Under the pieces are notes generated by a model, which searched no databases, had not been told where the DNA came from, and saw only the letters and a list, made by a program, of their open reading frames with translations. A DNA stretch of 64,000 nt from Apostichopus japonicus (taxonomy: Eukaryota; Echinodermata; Holothuroidea; Aspidochirotida; Stichopodidae). The translations under genes were made by a program, and so were the position numbers. Of this stretch, positions 10,956-24,387 are shown in pieces. The stretch spans positions 20,863,001 to 20,927,000 of the forward strand of contig NC_092568.1 in assembly GCF_037975245.1 (NCBI RefSeq). Direction: 5' to 3'. How positions within the stretch are numbered: position 1 is the first letter of the stretch; every line of letters starts with the position of its first letter.

Positions 10956-13900
10956 GTTAACTTTCTACGAGCTTAAATTGGTATTGTCGGTTGGATACAA
11001 TAAATTGGTAACAGTGAACGACACTGCCTTCAACGAAATCTCTATTCATCCTGTTTTACTCTCAATAGAACAACGGATCTGAATATCTCTATTAACAAGA
11101 AGCTCACGCTTGTCTTTGTTTACATATTGCAGCAAGCAGTAAGAATGTCGTTTCCTTCCAAGACGTTAATGTACAATAGGTTTATGGCACCGATACTATC
11201 AATAACTTCGAAGCAAGCAGTAAAAGACAAACGGATTCCGTGAAATCTTCTTATTCACAAAAGGATGCTTAAGATTATGCTCGCAAGAGAGGTCTTGCTG
11301 TAAGTTGTGTTCTTCAGAACTATATTCTATGCAGACGATCATTCTATGCAGACGATCAACTGGAATAAGCCTGAAATTTCAACAAACAAATATCTATTCA
11401 CATTTCAGTTCCGTTTTGAATGAGGAAGGGGCAGCTTATTAAGTCAAACACGTTAACTTCATTTGACTAATCTTATTTAGGGATTTGAATGGATGGAAAT
11501 AGCACGGTTATTCGAAACCCGAAATATAATTCATAGGGCTTTGAGTTTATGCAAGTAGATTTGGGAAACACGGGGATCGGGAATTCTTCAACTATAAGAC
11601 TTTCTTTGTTCCGCAGTGACTTGATGTGCTTATTGATCCTCTGAAACTGCGGCATTTGCGTGGATAGGTCCCCCCCCCCGCCCCAAATCACTGTGTTCCA
11701 CACATATACAGAAGTGTGTATTTAGCTTAATACAAAATATTAGAATCATCTTTATAAATATCAAATTTTGATCTATTAGCAGCCAACTTGATCAACTTGT
11801 TGCATTTTGAAAGACTGAACGGTAATGAGGTTGGGACGGTGACGAGAACGGGGGTTTGGATGTTTTGAAAGCCTTTTTATGTGAAATACAAGTCAACACT
11901 ATGACAAGGTCGACTACATCAACAGCTATAATCACTCATATAAAACATAAGTTATAAGAGGCAATAACATCCCTTTCATGGTCATAGTTACCCTCCCTTC
12001 ACCGTCGCCCCTCCTCCCCATACCATTTGCCGGTACGTTACTGAAACATGAACATTGTATATTTTAGATCTCCATTAAAATGAAATATTCAATTGCACAA
12101 GTCTCCGATGAACAGAATAAAGATAAAGTTTCCTCCTTTTTCTGCTGATTTGAAAAGAAGTATTTGAATCGCCTCTCATATAGAGTATGGGTTGAAAATT
12201 ATTCCAAAACGCATCCAAAACTCTGCTTTACTTTCACTTCATCACTTGACCAAAATTATTCATGCAACTAATTTAATCTTGAAAAAACATCATGTTACAA
12301 AGTATTCTTTGAGCTGTTGTAAGTCTAAATCAAAAGGAAGGAATAAACCAATGAGAACATGTGAACTAAAGAAACATTCTTTGCATTCCTTTCAAGTCAT
12401 TGGAGGATTAGAGATTACGTTGATCCAAGAATTATCCTCCATGAAATGGGAAGAAATGCTGAAAGGGAAATCATTCTTGTAAGATATTCCAACTGAAAAA
12501 TAAACCCTCTTTACATGCTGCTTGATTCTTTCTATGGATTTAAAATTAACGACATTAGATCGAAAAAAAAGTGAATAGTACAATCGTAGCCCACCTCTTT
12601 TCAATCTTTCAATCGCACTAAATACGATTGGCAGAGGCTCACTAGTAGGGGATTCTCCCTAGCAGGGATTCTCTCATTGTGCGAATGAGTGAGGGGTAAA
12701 GTAATGTACGTAACCATGGTATTAGGAACTGGTATTAACATTGGGTAACAAGCAAATGTGTCACGCTCACTCCAATGCATGATAAGCAATTATTGGTTTG
12801 TTATGAGATTGAATCGTACTATTGTTCCAAATTAGTTGACAAAGAAATAAAGAATTCTTGTAGCTAAGATTACAAATTGAAATTCAACAGATAGTAGTAC
12901 ACTTTTCATATGTAAAACATGATCCCACCAGAAAGAATTCAAATCACTGAAATACTTATCCGAACACACACTCAGACAACACACGCACACAAAATAACGA
13001 ATTTAATGTTTTGTTTTTGTTTTTTTACTGTTTGAATGGGTAAATCTTTGATAATATTACCGTCTCGTTTCGATCTGCCAGACGTTTCACTGAGTGACGT
13101 CACGCACTAAATTGTTATCAGGTACCTTAATTTTTGAGTAACCTTTCAATGGGTTTCTGTGAGGATGTTTAGAATTCAACGCAAAAACAAAATGCAGTTT
13201 TCACATTACCACGTGTGATTGAACAATCTGATAGAAATTTTACCAGTAAATTTCACTTTCTGTCAGAGCCGACATAATTGTAGATAAACAAACTTTTATA
13301 ATCAGAAAATCAGTTTTCATATCTGGGCTTAATTTGACATAATTTCGTTACGTAACTAAATAGGCTGTACATTTCGAAACGGTTATATTTAGATAGATTA
13401 TCTACAAAGGAGGTCGAGTCGTCTCCAAGATTTTCTGCTAAAAAAACATCTCAATAGCATACCAAACGTTTTGAATAACAGTTGGGAGAGGAGAGGTTGT
13501 CAGACGTTCTCTAGTATCTTCTCCCCCCCCCCATACACACCCTCCCCTCCCCGTCTCCCCTCTCTCTCTATACAACTATTCATGTCAGAAGGCAGAATGT
13601 ATGTCTTAAATGTGAACTAACGGAAATATGGTTGCTGTTGATTTGTTGCTTTCTCTGAGATACAATGACAGCTTGTATCTTTCTGGCCCCATTCTTCTGC
13701 TCAGAAAATTGCTCGTTTCCGAAATCAGACATGGATACATGTACTTAGTACCACCCTAGGGAACTGGTCATGACTTCAATACTTTCGCCGAGTTGATAAA
13801 AAACCGCAAATTGTATATCAGCAGCTGATATACTCAGTCCCTACGTACCTATGTCAACATGTTAATATATAGGACGTATCATAACCTCGTGTTAATACAC

Positions 13901-14069
13901 AACTGACGAAAGCGTAGGCAGTAAAATGCATATGGTGCGGGTGTTTGGTATTTTATATAGAGTAGATAAATCCCGCGCATCATATTTCCATACGATAGTA
14001 ATATACTATGGAATTGCGGAGTAAATTTCAGCATGGGTTATACATGGGGTCGAACATTACCTATACGGG

Positions 14070-14625
14070 CAGTGGCGGACTGGCCACATGGGCATTTGGG
14101 CAATGCCTTGTGGGCCGGTGGCCCGGTGGCCCGGTATGCCGGTGGGCTGGGGAGCCTGGTAAAAATGACAGCCCATTTTCACAGTAGTTAATAGAATACA
14201 GACGGGCTGTGTAGAAACATATTTTTAACTGTGGGAATCAGCTCATGAAATCACCATGTTAGTTAGTTCGTAACAAAAAAACGTGCTATTAGTAACCCGT
14301 TCGTGCTAATGTATTTTATTTAGTTGTTTTTCCATTTTTTTCAAGTATGTTGTCACAAAATACATATATTTTTTCCTATTTTTGTTTACGTTTTAATTTG
14401 TTCCTCACGTTTATTCCAGTGTTGCTTCTGGAAAATTATTTTTTGGTCATTTTTAAAGGATTATTGTAACCTACAAAATTGAGAAATATAGCACCATTTT
14501 GCATTTTAACTTCAAAAAACTTTCAATGGGGAGGGGCGATCACTATGTAAGTATCATATCAATGAATAATGGGCCGGTTTAGCTGGAAAATGCCCGGACC
14601 GGTTTTAAGACCCAGTCTGCCCCTG
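14070..14625. mobile_element. hAT-like MITE inside unit U (copy 1)
   Basis: Starts CAGTGGCGGACTGG; the reverse complement of its end is CAGGGGCAGACTGG, giving a 14-bp terminal inverted repeat with two mismatches. The inside is GC-rich near the left end (repeated GGCCCGGTGG) and contains the core motif TAGCACCATTTTGCAT at about 14490. Flanking 8-mers do not match, so the target duplication has decayed or the ends are misplaced. The partner at 28916-29203 is shorter. Confidence 0.6.
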
Positions 14626-16121
14626 CTTATGATTGAAAGGTACCGGCGTTAACCACTGAGCTAACCCTCCTCATATTAGATTCAGTCTGCATCTTATTAT
14701 CATATAGCACATCTCAATTACAGTACATAGACATCGTAATAAATAAATCAGGACAAAATGACGCACGTGTCTCCACGATGACGTCATATTTATACTTGAT
14801 CAAGTCTTCAGCCTTCTGGGTAAAGGATCTTGGAATCTGAGATATCTCCCAAAATGGAGTCATATTTTTTTGGAAAGTCGTTCGTGACAGTTAGCTCTAT
14901 AACGTTGATCAATTACGATGATTGCTCTGGTGTCTCCATTAAGACTTTTAATTAATTTTAATGCTTTTAATGAATGATTTAATTACTTTTAAGAGCAGCG
15001 TTTCATTTCCTCACTGTGGATAAATGATTTGCCAAATTTAAAAATGACAATTTTTGGGTAAAATTTTTTCCCCGTCATGATTATATTGTTTGAAAAGTTT
15101 ACTAGCTATGAAAACAAACGGAATAATTAAGTCTAACTGATTAATAGTTTTGGTAATGAATACTTAGAAGTTAGAAATAATGTGAGAATACATGCATTCG
15201 TATATACATTTTAAAGGATGGCTTACAGCAGCGTTCCTGGGTTGACTGTAATTTGTTTTTAATGTTGTTTTTAACTAGAATCCCATATCAGTATAACTCA
15301 TTATCATGACTGGCCAAGACGTATTTCCAAGAGAAGCGCAAAGATCCAAACTTTGGAAACCTCCATGCAATTTTTAGACTGTGTCTCCATGCCATTATGA
15401 AACAGAAGACGAAATGTTTAGGACTAAATCAAGTTTATTAATTGATTACCCATGAACATTCATTTGGGTAAAATCTAGGCTAGGTCTTAGTTTGATCAAG
15501 CACAGTCTTAATATGAGTAATAGTCAGATGTCGGAACATTGAAAACCAAACTCAAAGGCTGCTTTAATGTACAACAATTATGTTGATATGATGAAGATCT
15601 TTAAATATATATATATATATACAGCTTTAAGTCCAGGCTATATTCCTATTCCACTTTTTAATTTTTGAGAAGTGACCATTTAATTATACAACTGAGGCTC
15701 ATCGAATACATCGACTGGGTTACTAAGTCTACAGACAGATTTACCAACTTTTAAAAGTTTAGTTTTATTCCCCTTTACCATCGAATATCTAATTTACTCA
15801 TTTAACAATAATTATTTTACAAAATATTCCGAAAACAAGCTAAATGCGATCGGGCCTGCATGGGAAGTTTGAAGCTTTACAATACTTTGAAACTGTCACA
15901 AACACTATCTCGTACCCTTCCTTGACACTGACTAAAAATATATACACAGCAGAACTTTTTCATTAATACAATAGCTCAATCGTAAATTATAAGATCCGAT
16001 TGTAAAACATGATTATGGTAGGACTGGAGTTGCCCCGGAGTCGCACTTCACTTGAACTCGGTCAGGACTGAACACACATCACCTTACGCAAACACAATGT
16101 TAAGCAGAGTGCTTTTATCAA

Positions 16122-16671
16122 CACTCCATTTGAGTTCAATAAGAGCCGGAGGAGAAGAAGAATTTAACATGGTTATAGTGTTAATTTTCCATAATGCAGA
16201 ATATGCTGCAAACGGCTAAGCTCAGAGCTATATGCAAAGGTGCAAATCTTGGTGGCACATCGGACTGAATGTTATGTATAAATATATGAGCGGATTGAGT
16301 TTCATGGTGACTCAGTCGAATGAGCGGGAGGCGGGGGGGGGGGGGATTTTCTTTTGATTTAACCATTTATTCTGTTTCGTTTAAGACTTAATGCAAATGA
16401 TACAGTAACTTTGTCATACATTCATGTGATCTTATATCTACATGGGTAGAGGCCAAATTTGATTTTTTTTTGTTGTTTCTGTACAGATGCATCTATAAAT
16501 TGTTTCCAAATGAAAGGCACTCTTGCTCGACAAAAATATTTCCGTTTAAATTCTTTTCGTTTTGTCTTATTTTCATCGAAAAATAACCAACAGCGCTACT
16601 CAAACAGTATATTTCTGACTTTTCGATCTGTGACGTCATGTTGGACAGTCATTCATCACCTTGCACATTAG
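16122..16671 (+). other. Truncated upstream edge of the fasciclin gene
   Basis: Unique sequence between the end of unit U copy 1 and the first secure FAS1 exon. After a good acceptor (polypyrimidine tract then CAG at 16484-16486), 16487-16543 stay open with phase 1 at both ends and include MKGTLAR, resembling the strand before the FAS1 C-terminal motif. The putative donor (CC|GTTTAA) is weak, so this is only a candidate extra exon. No start codon with a signal peptide was found. A poly-G run lies at 16331-16346. Confidence 0.35.
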
Positions 16672-16966
16672 TCGGCAATCGTTTAGCGATTAACCGAACA
16701 GAAGACGGTCTTTTCGTCAACGATAGTACCGTGCTTGAGTCTGACATAATCACCACAGACGGTGTCGTGCATGTGATTGATACCGCATTCATACCGGAGC
16801 AGGGTGAGTATATACTCTATAGAAAGATTACGGTAGGTAATAGGTATCCATAGATGCATGGTTAAGGGAGGAGTGGGGTGGCTGGGGCGGGGGCGGGGGG
16901 GGGGGGGGGTCGGGCGACATATACCAATTTAAATCGACAAGGCTTAACATATACCGATTTAAATTG

Positions 16967-17018
<52 letters not shown>

Positions 17019-20000
17019 TTGACGAGATATAAAGATACCTACCTATAATATATGATTCTGAAGGTTCTTCAAACAGTTTCCGATCTAAAGTTGAATAATA
17101 TCATTAAAAAGCCGAAAGAATTAATGACATCATTATATTCAAAGTTAGCTCTCCATATAAAATGCAATGTGATTGGCTAAAATCCTAACTTTAAGATGAC
17201 GTTATCTCTCCTGTTTAAATCGTAAATATAAGCTACCAATTTATTCAAATTTTAGTCCTTACGGATATTTGTCCTTTACAGTCAACCGTAAAAGTCGTCG
17301 TCCATCGCCACGCCGTATCCCCGTTTAAGTTGAAAGGTCATGTGGGCTCCAAATTTCCTCAAAATTGTCAAAGGCCTCTCTTTAGTGGCTAACGGTCTTT
17401 CCACTCACATGTATCCGCTGAAACTCATATGCGTTGTTTCTGTGAGGCCGATGTTACACATTCGTTTAAGTGGCAAAATTAGATAATCTGGACATTAAAG
17501 TTATCCTTACTCACAAGTTTACTTATTTACTCATGCAAGAAAGTAACCAAGAATTGATCCTATAAAGTCATTGCGTGACGAGTTTTACTTATTTTGTGTA
17601 TGTATGTATGTATGTATGTTATGTTATGTTATGTTATAACTGTTTATTTATTTACTTTTTATTTTGCCTTAATATAGCTCTACTGATACCTGAGATCTTT
17701 CCTGACTCGTCGTTTGTATTATCTGTGGCCGAGGACGCTGGTATTCTCTCTACACTTACTAATCAACATAACTTGACGTTTTTTGCACCAGATACGAATG
17801 CACTGCAGGTATCCATAGCGACCCCATTCGGCCTCCACATTATTTGCATTTACAACGAGAAAAGTCTTTCTTTCGATAAGGAAGGTTTATTTGTGTTATT
17901 TTTGTAAACTATGTTAGGCTTCGTGTAAAGACATATATAACGGAATGATTAAAATACCTATCCTTAAAGGGTGTGAAGACTCGCGCAAAAAGAAACGTCT
18001 AATGCCGGTAATCTGACCTAGTTTCGAATGAGGTGTAACAGAAGTGTTAGACACCACCATCGATCCCAGAAAATACACACACAGCTTGCTACCGTCGGTA
18101 ATTAGACACTAGTGTACAGTCAGTACATACAGCTGCGGTCAATACCCACAGCACAGTGTACAAACGATACAGCGGTGAACATCTCAGGTCCAGCTAAAGA
18201 TAACAAGGTATCACGTTTCATTACTGTCTTCATTTTGTAGCGACACGAACTAAACGTCACTTGCTAGCAACAGAAAGATAACTTTTTCAGATGGCTGCAC
18301 GCGGTTTGGGGCGAGTCTTAATGCCTTTAAGTATAGAGCCCTTGACAACTTTTCAGTTTATTACATGATATCCGATGTGATAGAATTTACCAATAATCCA
18401 GTGCTGTTTTTGAGGGGCACAATACTGATGACCCTTCAACATTCTATTTATTAAAACAGATTATTCTCAATGACACACGAGCGACTGAAGCTGATTGGCT
18501 GACGAAAGTACTGAAGGGGCATATTATCTACGCCCCCTATATGTCACATGACTTCACGAGGGCTGATGGAACGCCACTCTCACGTTTTGAAGTGCCAGAA
18601 CCTACAGACGACGAGAACATGGAACAGGTAAAAAAATATCGTGCCTTGTTTTGTTTTTATCATCATAGAACGCCCAAACAAATGTAAGAGAGAAATCTCA
18701 CCGTTCTTGAAATAATCTTAAATGTCCTCGAATAATAAAGTCACTTTACCTTGTTTTTATTGTTTGAATCTTTTGACATTACTGTGTTGAAAAGTCAACT
18801 TGATCCTCGAAGTTTCAACATTTTATATCGCTTTTGACAAGTATAAAAAGTTTTAAAAAAAGTCGTAATTTCGAGTAAACACTTGCAATCGAAATGTTGA
18901 AATTTGAGCTAAGGTGTCTAAATTTCGGTAATAAAGGAACAACGTGAAATGTGGATAAACAAAGTCAAAGTTGACTTTAGTAGGGACTAGTCGAATCTTT
19001 GAGATGAAAAGCTGATACTTTCAGTGTCGCCTCTGGTCACTGTAGCATCTAAAAAACTTATGTTGGAGAAGATCTCCCAAAGCCATCACAAGATATGTTT
19101 CCTGCCACTTTTGTTGGCATACCACGCCACTGTGTATAAGGGAGACTTAACTTGGAACGGGAAGGAGGCTGTGCACATCGAAGGTAGGGAGGGGGTGGAG
19201 GAGGAGGGGAGGTAATGTATGGACTACCGGTAGAGAACGAAGTAGATGACGATTTATTATATAGCTGTAAGATAATAAATAGGTCGTATTCGTCCGCCAT
19301 CAATATGATGTAACAGGGATCCAGAGCTTCTTAGAATCGCTTAAAATATAAGCACGGGACACGAGATGCGTTCTAAAGAGAAAAATGCGGCACACTTAAT
19401 ATGAATCCATTTTATTGACCACCATAAGATATAAGATGTTTGTGTATTACCAAACGTGTTCTTTATATAAGAACAAATTGATGATAGTGGTACCAGTTGT
19501 ATGCATGACGGCGTGCGAACCGGGAGGCTAACAATATGCTAAGCTTGGAGAAAATGCATAGCAATTTTTCTTTTAGATTCTCATATGTAGGTTTGTACTT
19601 GAAAATCGCTACCAGAGAATAGTCACCACATATCTGAAAATATTGCAGGTCTCATCTCTTGGGCAGATCCAGCACTCCCAGACAATAATAGCACCCCCAC
19701 TTTTGATAAAGAGAATTACTCTCCTTTAGTAATAATTTTTAAGAAAAAGTCGCCCAGGAAAGAACCTGGGCACGAAAACCAAACTACTGAACGACTGATC
19801 CGCTTCCAACCCCAGTCCCCTAGCATCGGGACTGTGACTGTGTGATCATCGTCAGATGTGCATCACCATTCCCCTCGAAAGGGAACAGATACTACACATG
19901 ATCTTAGCCAAAAGGCCGAGAAGCGATCCTTTAATAATATATGCACGAAGCTAGCCATGCATATAATATGGCGACTGAACCTCATTTTTACAACATGTAA

Positions 20001-20760
20001 GCCTGACATGATTCAACTTATTTACGTTGTTGACGCGATCTTACTCAAATGATTTATGAAGATGATATTTCCTACGAATATCAGGAGTATCAACTTTTAA
20101 ACTCTATCTTTCCCATAAAGCTCCGATTATACTTCATATACATGTTCATATTATCGTTTAAGGCTTGAAGTAATTGGCCAAAGGTAACTGGATTTTATCT
20201 TACAGCTCAGGCGGACAGTCGGACTGATGAAACTGCAGTGTGCCCGTCTTGTTCGGTCGGACGTCGAGGCCTTTAATGGACACATTCATGAAATAGATAA
20301 GGTAGGATAACATTAACTTGATAGATATACACTTACACTTTTAATAATTAAATCTGTTTCGTTGAGTTCCCAACACACGATTATCATATGTATTGGTGCT
20401 AAAGGTCACGTGTGCTTATACACTGACACGACGACCAAGGAAGAGAATGGGTTACGGTGTCATGTGAGTAGAGGTGTGGTGGGGTGGGGGGGGTGTGCAC
20501 AAACCCGCTGGAACACCGTTGCTTTTCCACCCTTCGACACCTCAGTATTGGGAGTCATCAATCCATGTAAAGATCAAAATTTTGGCTTGATACCAGGGTT
20601 GACAACTTTTCAACCAAATTTGTAATGATACACATACACATGACGGGATGAGTGGTCTCTGTTACAAAGTACAAAGTTATAACAAAGCGGGAGGCCCGGT
20701 TCGCGTCCGGGTGGAGGCTGGAAGTTTATTCACTGTTCTGGATTTTCTTTCTCATTACGT

Positions 20761-20836
<76 letters not shown>

Positions 20837-22415
20837 CATTACGATTTTCATTTATGTATATATATATACATATATAAATATATATAAACATATATATATA
20901 TAGTAAGGGACAAGACGAATGAGCGAGATGAGGAGGCGCATGAGGAGGGGAAGGGGGAATAAACAATCGTATACCTTGGCAATTTTATCACGTGCCTCGT
21001 GTTCCCCCCCCCCCTTCCCCAGTGATCCATATAATGCCTTCAAAAGTTGGTATTATCACTAAAGCTGTTGTTTTTATGTTTCGTTGCGTTAGAGAAGTAG
21101 CTTTGTATTCTCAAATAGCATGATGCCATGAAATGACGTATTAACGACAAATTTATTCATCACAGGTTCTTGTGACCCCTACGGAAAGTGCTTGGGACGT
21201 ACTGAATCAACATCCCAGATTTTCAATATTTGTGAAATTTGCCAGAAGGGTCGGTCTAGAATCCTTGCTCCAAACGGATAATATTACCGTCTTTGTACCA
21301 GAGAATACGATATTCCACCATTTCCTATCAGAGGATTTTAACCGGCTTGTGACAGATGAAAGTCATCTTGAGGATTTTATTCGTTATCACATAGCGAAAG
21401 GTAAGCAGAAGAATCATGTGTCGGTCAACTCTAGTATAGGCTTAATTTATATATATATGTTGTATAAGTGTTTCAAGAAGGGACATAAACGCAGTTAAGT
21501 TCAGGCTTGAATATATCTTTAGCTAATTATGTTTTATAAAGCTTATGGTTTAATCATACATCAATTAATGTCAAAGATTTGAGTTGGGTTAACAACAAAA
21601 ATTAATCCTGTTTGATACTAAATTCCAATAAAAAAATATGTTGCACTAGCTTGACTAGCCAAGTTTCATTTCAATGCTTACTTTGAAAGTGTCAGAACGA
21701 CAAAAAATGTCCATAATAATTGCATCAAGTTCTTTAATAAATCTAACTCTTTAACCATAATTTTTTTGAGGCTATGGGTGCATGACTTATTTTAACCTTA
21801 TTTTGAGTTGCACTCTGAGCAGTTTTGGGAAAATTACTAACCAAACTTAAAAAGCTGCTATAAAATAGAGGGCGTTACTTACAGGTAGTTTTCTTGAGGA
21901 CGTTCTATGTATATATATCGAATATGAGTGCACCAGCAGTTTGAAGGAAGCAGGAGCGGTAAAAGCAGGAATAAAGGGGTGTACAATAGAATGGGTAGGT
22001 AACGATGGGGTGGGGTGCACTGGGGGTGTTTGAAGGAGCAGTAGTTTTGGGAGGTTTTCACTTCATTTTAGTTTTCTCAGCAAGAGAAACGTTAAGTTGT
22101 AAGACTAACTTTTGGTACCATTTCATCTTTATCTACCGACTAGGGCGCATGTGTATGAGTGACGTCAAACACCTTGGCTATCCGCCACCGTGGTATTGGT
22201 TCCTCACAGGACACGTGGAGACGTATCTTGAAGACAGACACTTACGAGTGGTATCTGGGAGAGATGCGACGACGATTAATAATGTCGATATCGCAGAAAC
22301 CGACATCGTCAGTTTAAACGGTGTGATACATGTTATCAACGGTATCCTCATACCGCCATCAATACCGCCCAGGCTTGGCGAAGAACTAGTAGAAATCGTA
22401 GGACTTGGTAAATAA
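16672..22415 (+). CDS. Fasciclin (FAS1) multi-domain protein, 5'-incomplete
   Basis: Eight exons join in frame: 16672-16803, 17678-17808, 18460-18627, 19012-19183, 19649-19728, 20206-20301, 21166-21400 and 22210-22415 (TAA), about 406 residues. FAS1 domains act in extracellular adhesion. The first exon is the tail of one domain (GVVHVIDTAFIP). Exons 2-6 form a second, long domain with the first FAS1 motif as LTFFAPDTNAL and its end as FNGHIHEID. Exons 7-8 form a third with TVFVPEN, the YH motif in RYHIAKG and NGVIHVINGILIPP. All junctions have GT-AG sites and matching phases except one doubt: exon 4 has a better-looking acceptor at 19023-19024 that would break the frame, so the 19010-19011 acceptor is assumed. 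There is no start codon or signal peptide: the first exon begins in phase 1, so 5' exons are missing, probably cut off by the unit-U duplication junction at 16121. No GPI signal or membrane segment is seen at the C-terminus. A U2-headed element, a tRNA-like SINE and TA tracts sit in the introns. Confidence 0.8.
16971..17014. repeat. (TA)n microsatellite
   Basis: Uninterrupted TA run in the first intron of the fasciclin gene, preceded by a poly-G tract at about 16896-16909. Confidence 0.98.
19733..19927 (-). mobile_element. U2 snRNA-headed short retroelement
   Basis: On the minus strand, 19927 down to about 19884 reproduces the first 45 bases of U2 snRNA (beginning ATCGCTTCTCGGCC) with a single A-to-T change, in GATCATG where U2 has GATCAAG. 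The sequence then leaves U2 and continues for about 150 bp as the body also found at 9160-9314 and 24233-24387, ending with a GCCCAGG/CCTGGGC hairpin, a T-run and CTTAAAA. The 3' end of the element nearly touches a FAS1 exon donor (19729). The U2 Sm site and 3' stem-loops are absent, so this is not a U2 gene. It is best read as a SINE-like element that gained a U2 head, as described for crocodilian SINEU families. Confidence 0.75.
20697..20765 (+). repeat. tRNA-derived SINE fragment
   Basis: Contains GCGGGAGGCCCGGTTCGCG followed by a stretch ending in CTCATTACG that is shared with 58054-58137. The GGTTCGNNTCC-like part resembles a Pol III B box. A (TA)n tract follows directly, and the bases CATTACGATTTTCA recur on its far side near 20837. 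Lies in a fasciclin intron. Confidence 0.55.
20767..20830. repeat. (TA)n microsatellite
   Basis: TA run at the 3' end of a SINE fragment. The reading frames through it (IYIYIY) are artefacts. Confidence 0.98.
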
Positions 22416-22679
22416 GGTTCGATCCTGTCAGACGAGACAGGTGTGAGAGTCTATATATGGTGTCAAGTAATTCGCCATTCCGTTGCCCGGTAACCGTAGC
22501 CGATGAGTCTGCAAGCCAATGATGAATATCAGATCTCATGAATAGTCATAATCCATATGATAACCATGCATGTTAGTTAGTCTGTTAGTTTGTATCAAAA
22601 GAACGTGCTTTTACCACCCGTCCGTGCTAATGGATTTTATTTAGGTTTTATCAATTTTTTACAAGCATGTTTATAATAA

Positions 22680-22991
22680 TACATAATTTTTATATAGCGC
22701 CAAACAAACTATGAAATAATTCTCGTAGCGCTTAACATAATAATAACAACAATTATAACATATATGCTTTGGTGAAAAGATACGTTTGAGTGCTGATTTG
22801 AAACCGTTCACAGTATTGCACATTTTTAAATGTTCTGGAAGTGAGTTCCACAGGCACAGTGCACTGGATGCGAACGTTCTCAAGCCGTAAGTCTGTGTTT
22901 TTAATCTAGGGATGAGTAACATCAGTGATGAATTAGAGCGAAGGTGAGCGTGTGGATGATGGTCCGAGCTCAAACAAGTTGGTGAGGTAGG
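22680..22991 (-). mobile_element. LINE 3' end, 5'-truncated (copy 2)
   Basis: Same insertion as 7600-7918, carried along by the duplication. Here the minus-strand frame is open over about 100 codons (22671-22973) and shows TYGLRTFASSA, LWNSLPEHL and FKSALKRIF, the region following a LINE reverse transcriptase domain. The tail faces the lower coordinates. Confidence 0.75.
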
Positions 22992-24194
22992 TTGTCACAA
23001 AATGATTGAAAAACTAAATAAAGTCCAGTCTAAAACATATATATTTTTGTCTTCTTTTGTGTACGTTTTTATCTTTCCTCAGTTTAATCAAGTGTTGCTT
23101 CTGGAAAATTATTTTGGGGTCATTTTAAAGGGATTATTGTAACCTACAAAATTAAGAATATAGCACCATTTTGCATCTTAACTTCAAAACACTTTCAATG
23201 GGGAGGGGGAAACCCTTCTTTCATTTCAAGCTGAATTGACACACTTGACATTGGAGAATGAAAGCATATACAGTTGCCAGTATAGTAGCGGCGAATTATG
23301 TATAGGAGGCTGAAATTTTATGGAAACAGCCAGATGCGATCGAAGGATCTTGTGGAAGAGGGGGCATTCCAGCCCTCTCTCCTTGCACACGCCATTGGAT
23401 TTTAGTGCTGTTGCCAGATAATGGTAGCGCTTAGAACCACATCGTGGCCGGGTTTGCGTTACTTTGACCAAACAGCGAAATACAAAAACATAAGTGGATC
23501 TATTCACTTGTAAAATAACGATGTGTAAACGAATTTAATTTCAGTCTTTTATTTTGCTCATTTGGAACCCATGAAAGGGGTTTTCTTACATAGTCGTCCC
23601 TGGTCCTACCGAGTGGATACCATTAAACGGTGCTTTTTCAGGGACCTTAAGTTTCCTTGAAGAGGTCGAGTTTGATTTTCCAGATTGCGAAAAAATATGC
23701 TACCAAAGTTGATTTTGCAGCAAATGATAATAATGAAAGCAAATGAGCCTCACGGACGTACCTCAAGTAAGAGTAAATTAATGTCCATATGCTTAATGTA
23801 TTTTTGTCGTTATATATACATCAATTGAATGTTGATATACGTGTTACCGATTAAAGCGCTAAACGGTCACAGTGGATTATCGACTGCTCATATAGTGTAA
23901 ACATCTTGTAGTACAGGTTTGAGAAGTGGACCACTTGAATGGCATTAGAAATTTGTTTCAAATAAGGCAGATGTGGTTCGTCATTGACAATCGATAAAGT
24001 CCATTTAGTGAGTTAGGTGTTCGACATAACAGGGGACTACTTGGTATTCCAGAAATGACAGTTATCTTCATCTGTTCATTGTTCATACGAATGTTGTCCA
24101 TTGACTTATGAAACAAATAGAATAAAGAACAAGGAATCGGAGAACATTCTCCCGAGATTAAACTAGTTTTATCCTGAATCGTGTACAACTAACA

Positions 24195-24387
24195 GATCGA
24201 CCGAAGAGTTGAAGACATCCCCGAAGATAATAGTAACTGTTCCCTTTCGAGGAGAATTGTGATACACACCTGACGATGATCACACAGTCACAGTCTCGAT
24301 GCAAGGGGACTGGGGTTGAGAGCGGATCAGTCGTTCGGTAGTTTGGTTTTCGTGCCCAGGTTCTTTCCTGGGTGACTTTTCTTAAAA
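24195..24387 (+). mobile_element. Short retroelement body, copy 2
   Basis: Duplicate of 9130-9314, with the same hairpin and T-run at its right end and no U2 head. The bases TAGTAACTGTTCC at its left part match U2 snRNA (TAGTATCTGTTC) well, which is where the U2 sequence joins in the headed copy at 19733-19927. Confidence 0.55.

Larger units (their letters stand above)
6718..16121 (+). repeat. Segmental duplication U, copy 1 (partner 21765-30607)
   Basis: About 9.4 kb aligns collinearly with 21765-30607. It begins inside the last intron of a fasciclin gene, includes the gene's last exon, and runs through about 8.7 kb of non-coding DNA. Small indels are frequent, and copy 1 has about 0.27 kb more inside the MITE at 14070-14625. 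Apart from the items listed separately I see no credible gene in 7344-16121; open frames there are short, unsupported, and often broken in the other copy. Confidence 0.9.

Noticed and set aside
14070-14625. Perfect 8-bp target duplication for this MITE
   Set aside because: The flanking 8-mers (tatacggg and cttatgat) do not match in either copy.
19025-19183. FAS1 exon 4 starting at the stronger-looking acceptor 19023-19024
   Set aside because: Joined to the preceding phase-0 exon it meets a stop after six codons; the acceptor at 19010-19011 keeps the frame.
19884-19927. A functional U2 snRNA gene
   Set aside because: Only the first 45 bases are U2; branch-site region, Sm site and 3' stem-loops are missing.
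20648-20966. Frames of alternating Ile-Tyr at this and other (TA)n tracts
   Set aside because: Pure dinucleotide repeats give open IYIYIY frames on both strands; not genes.
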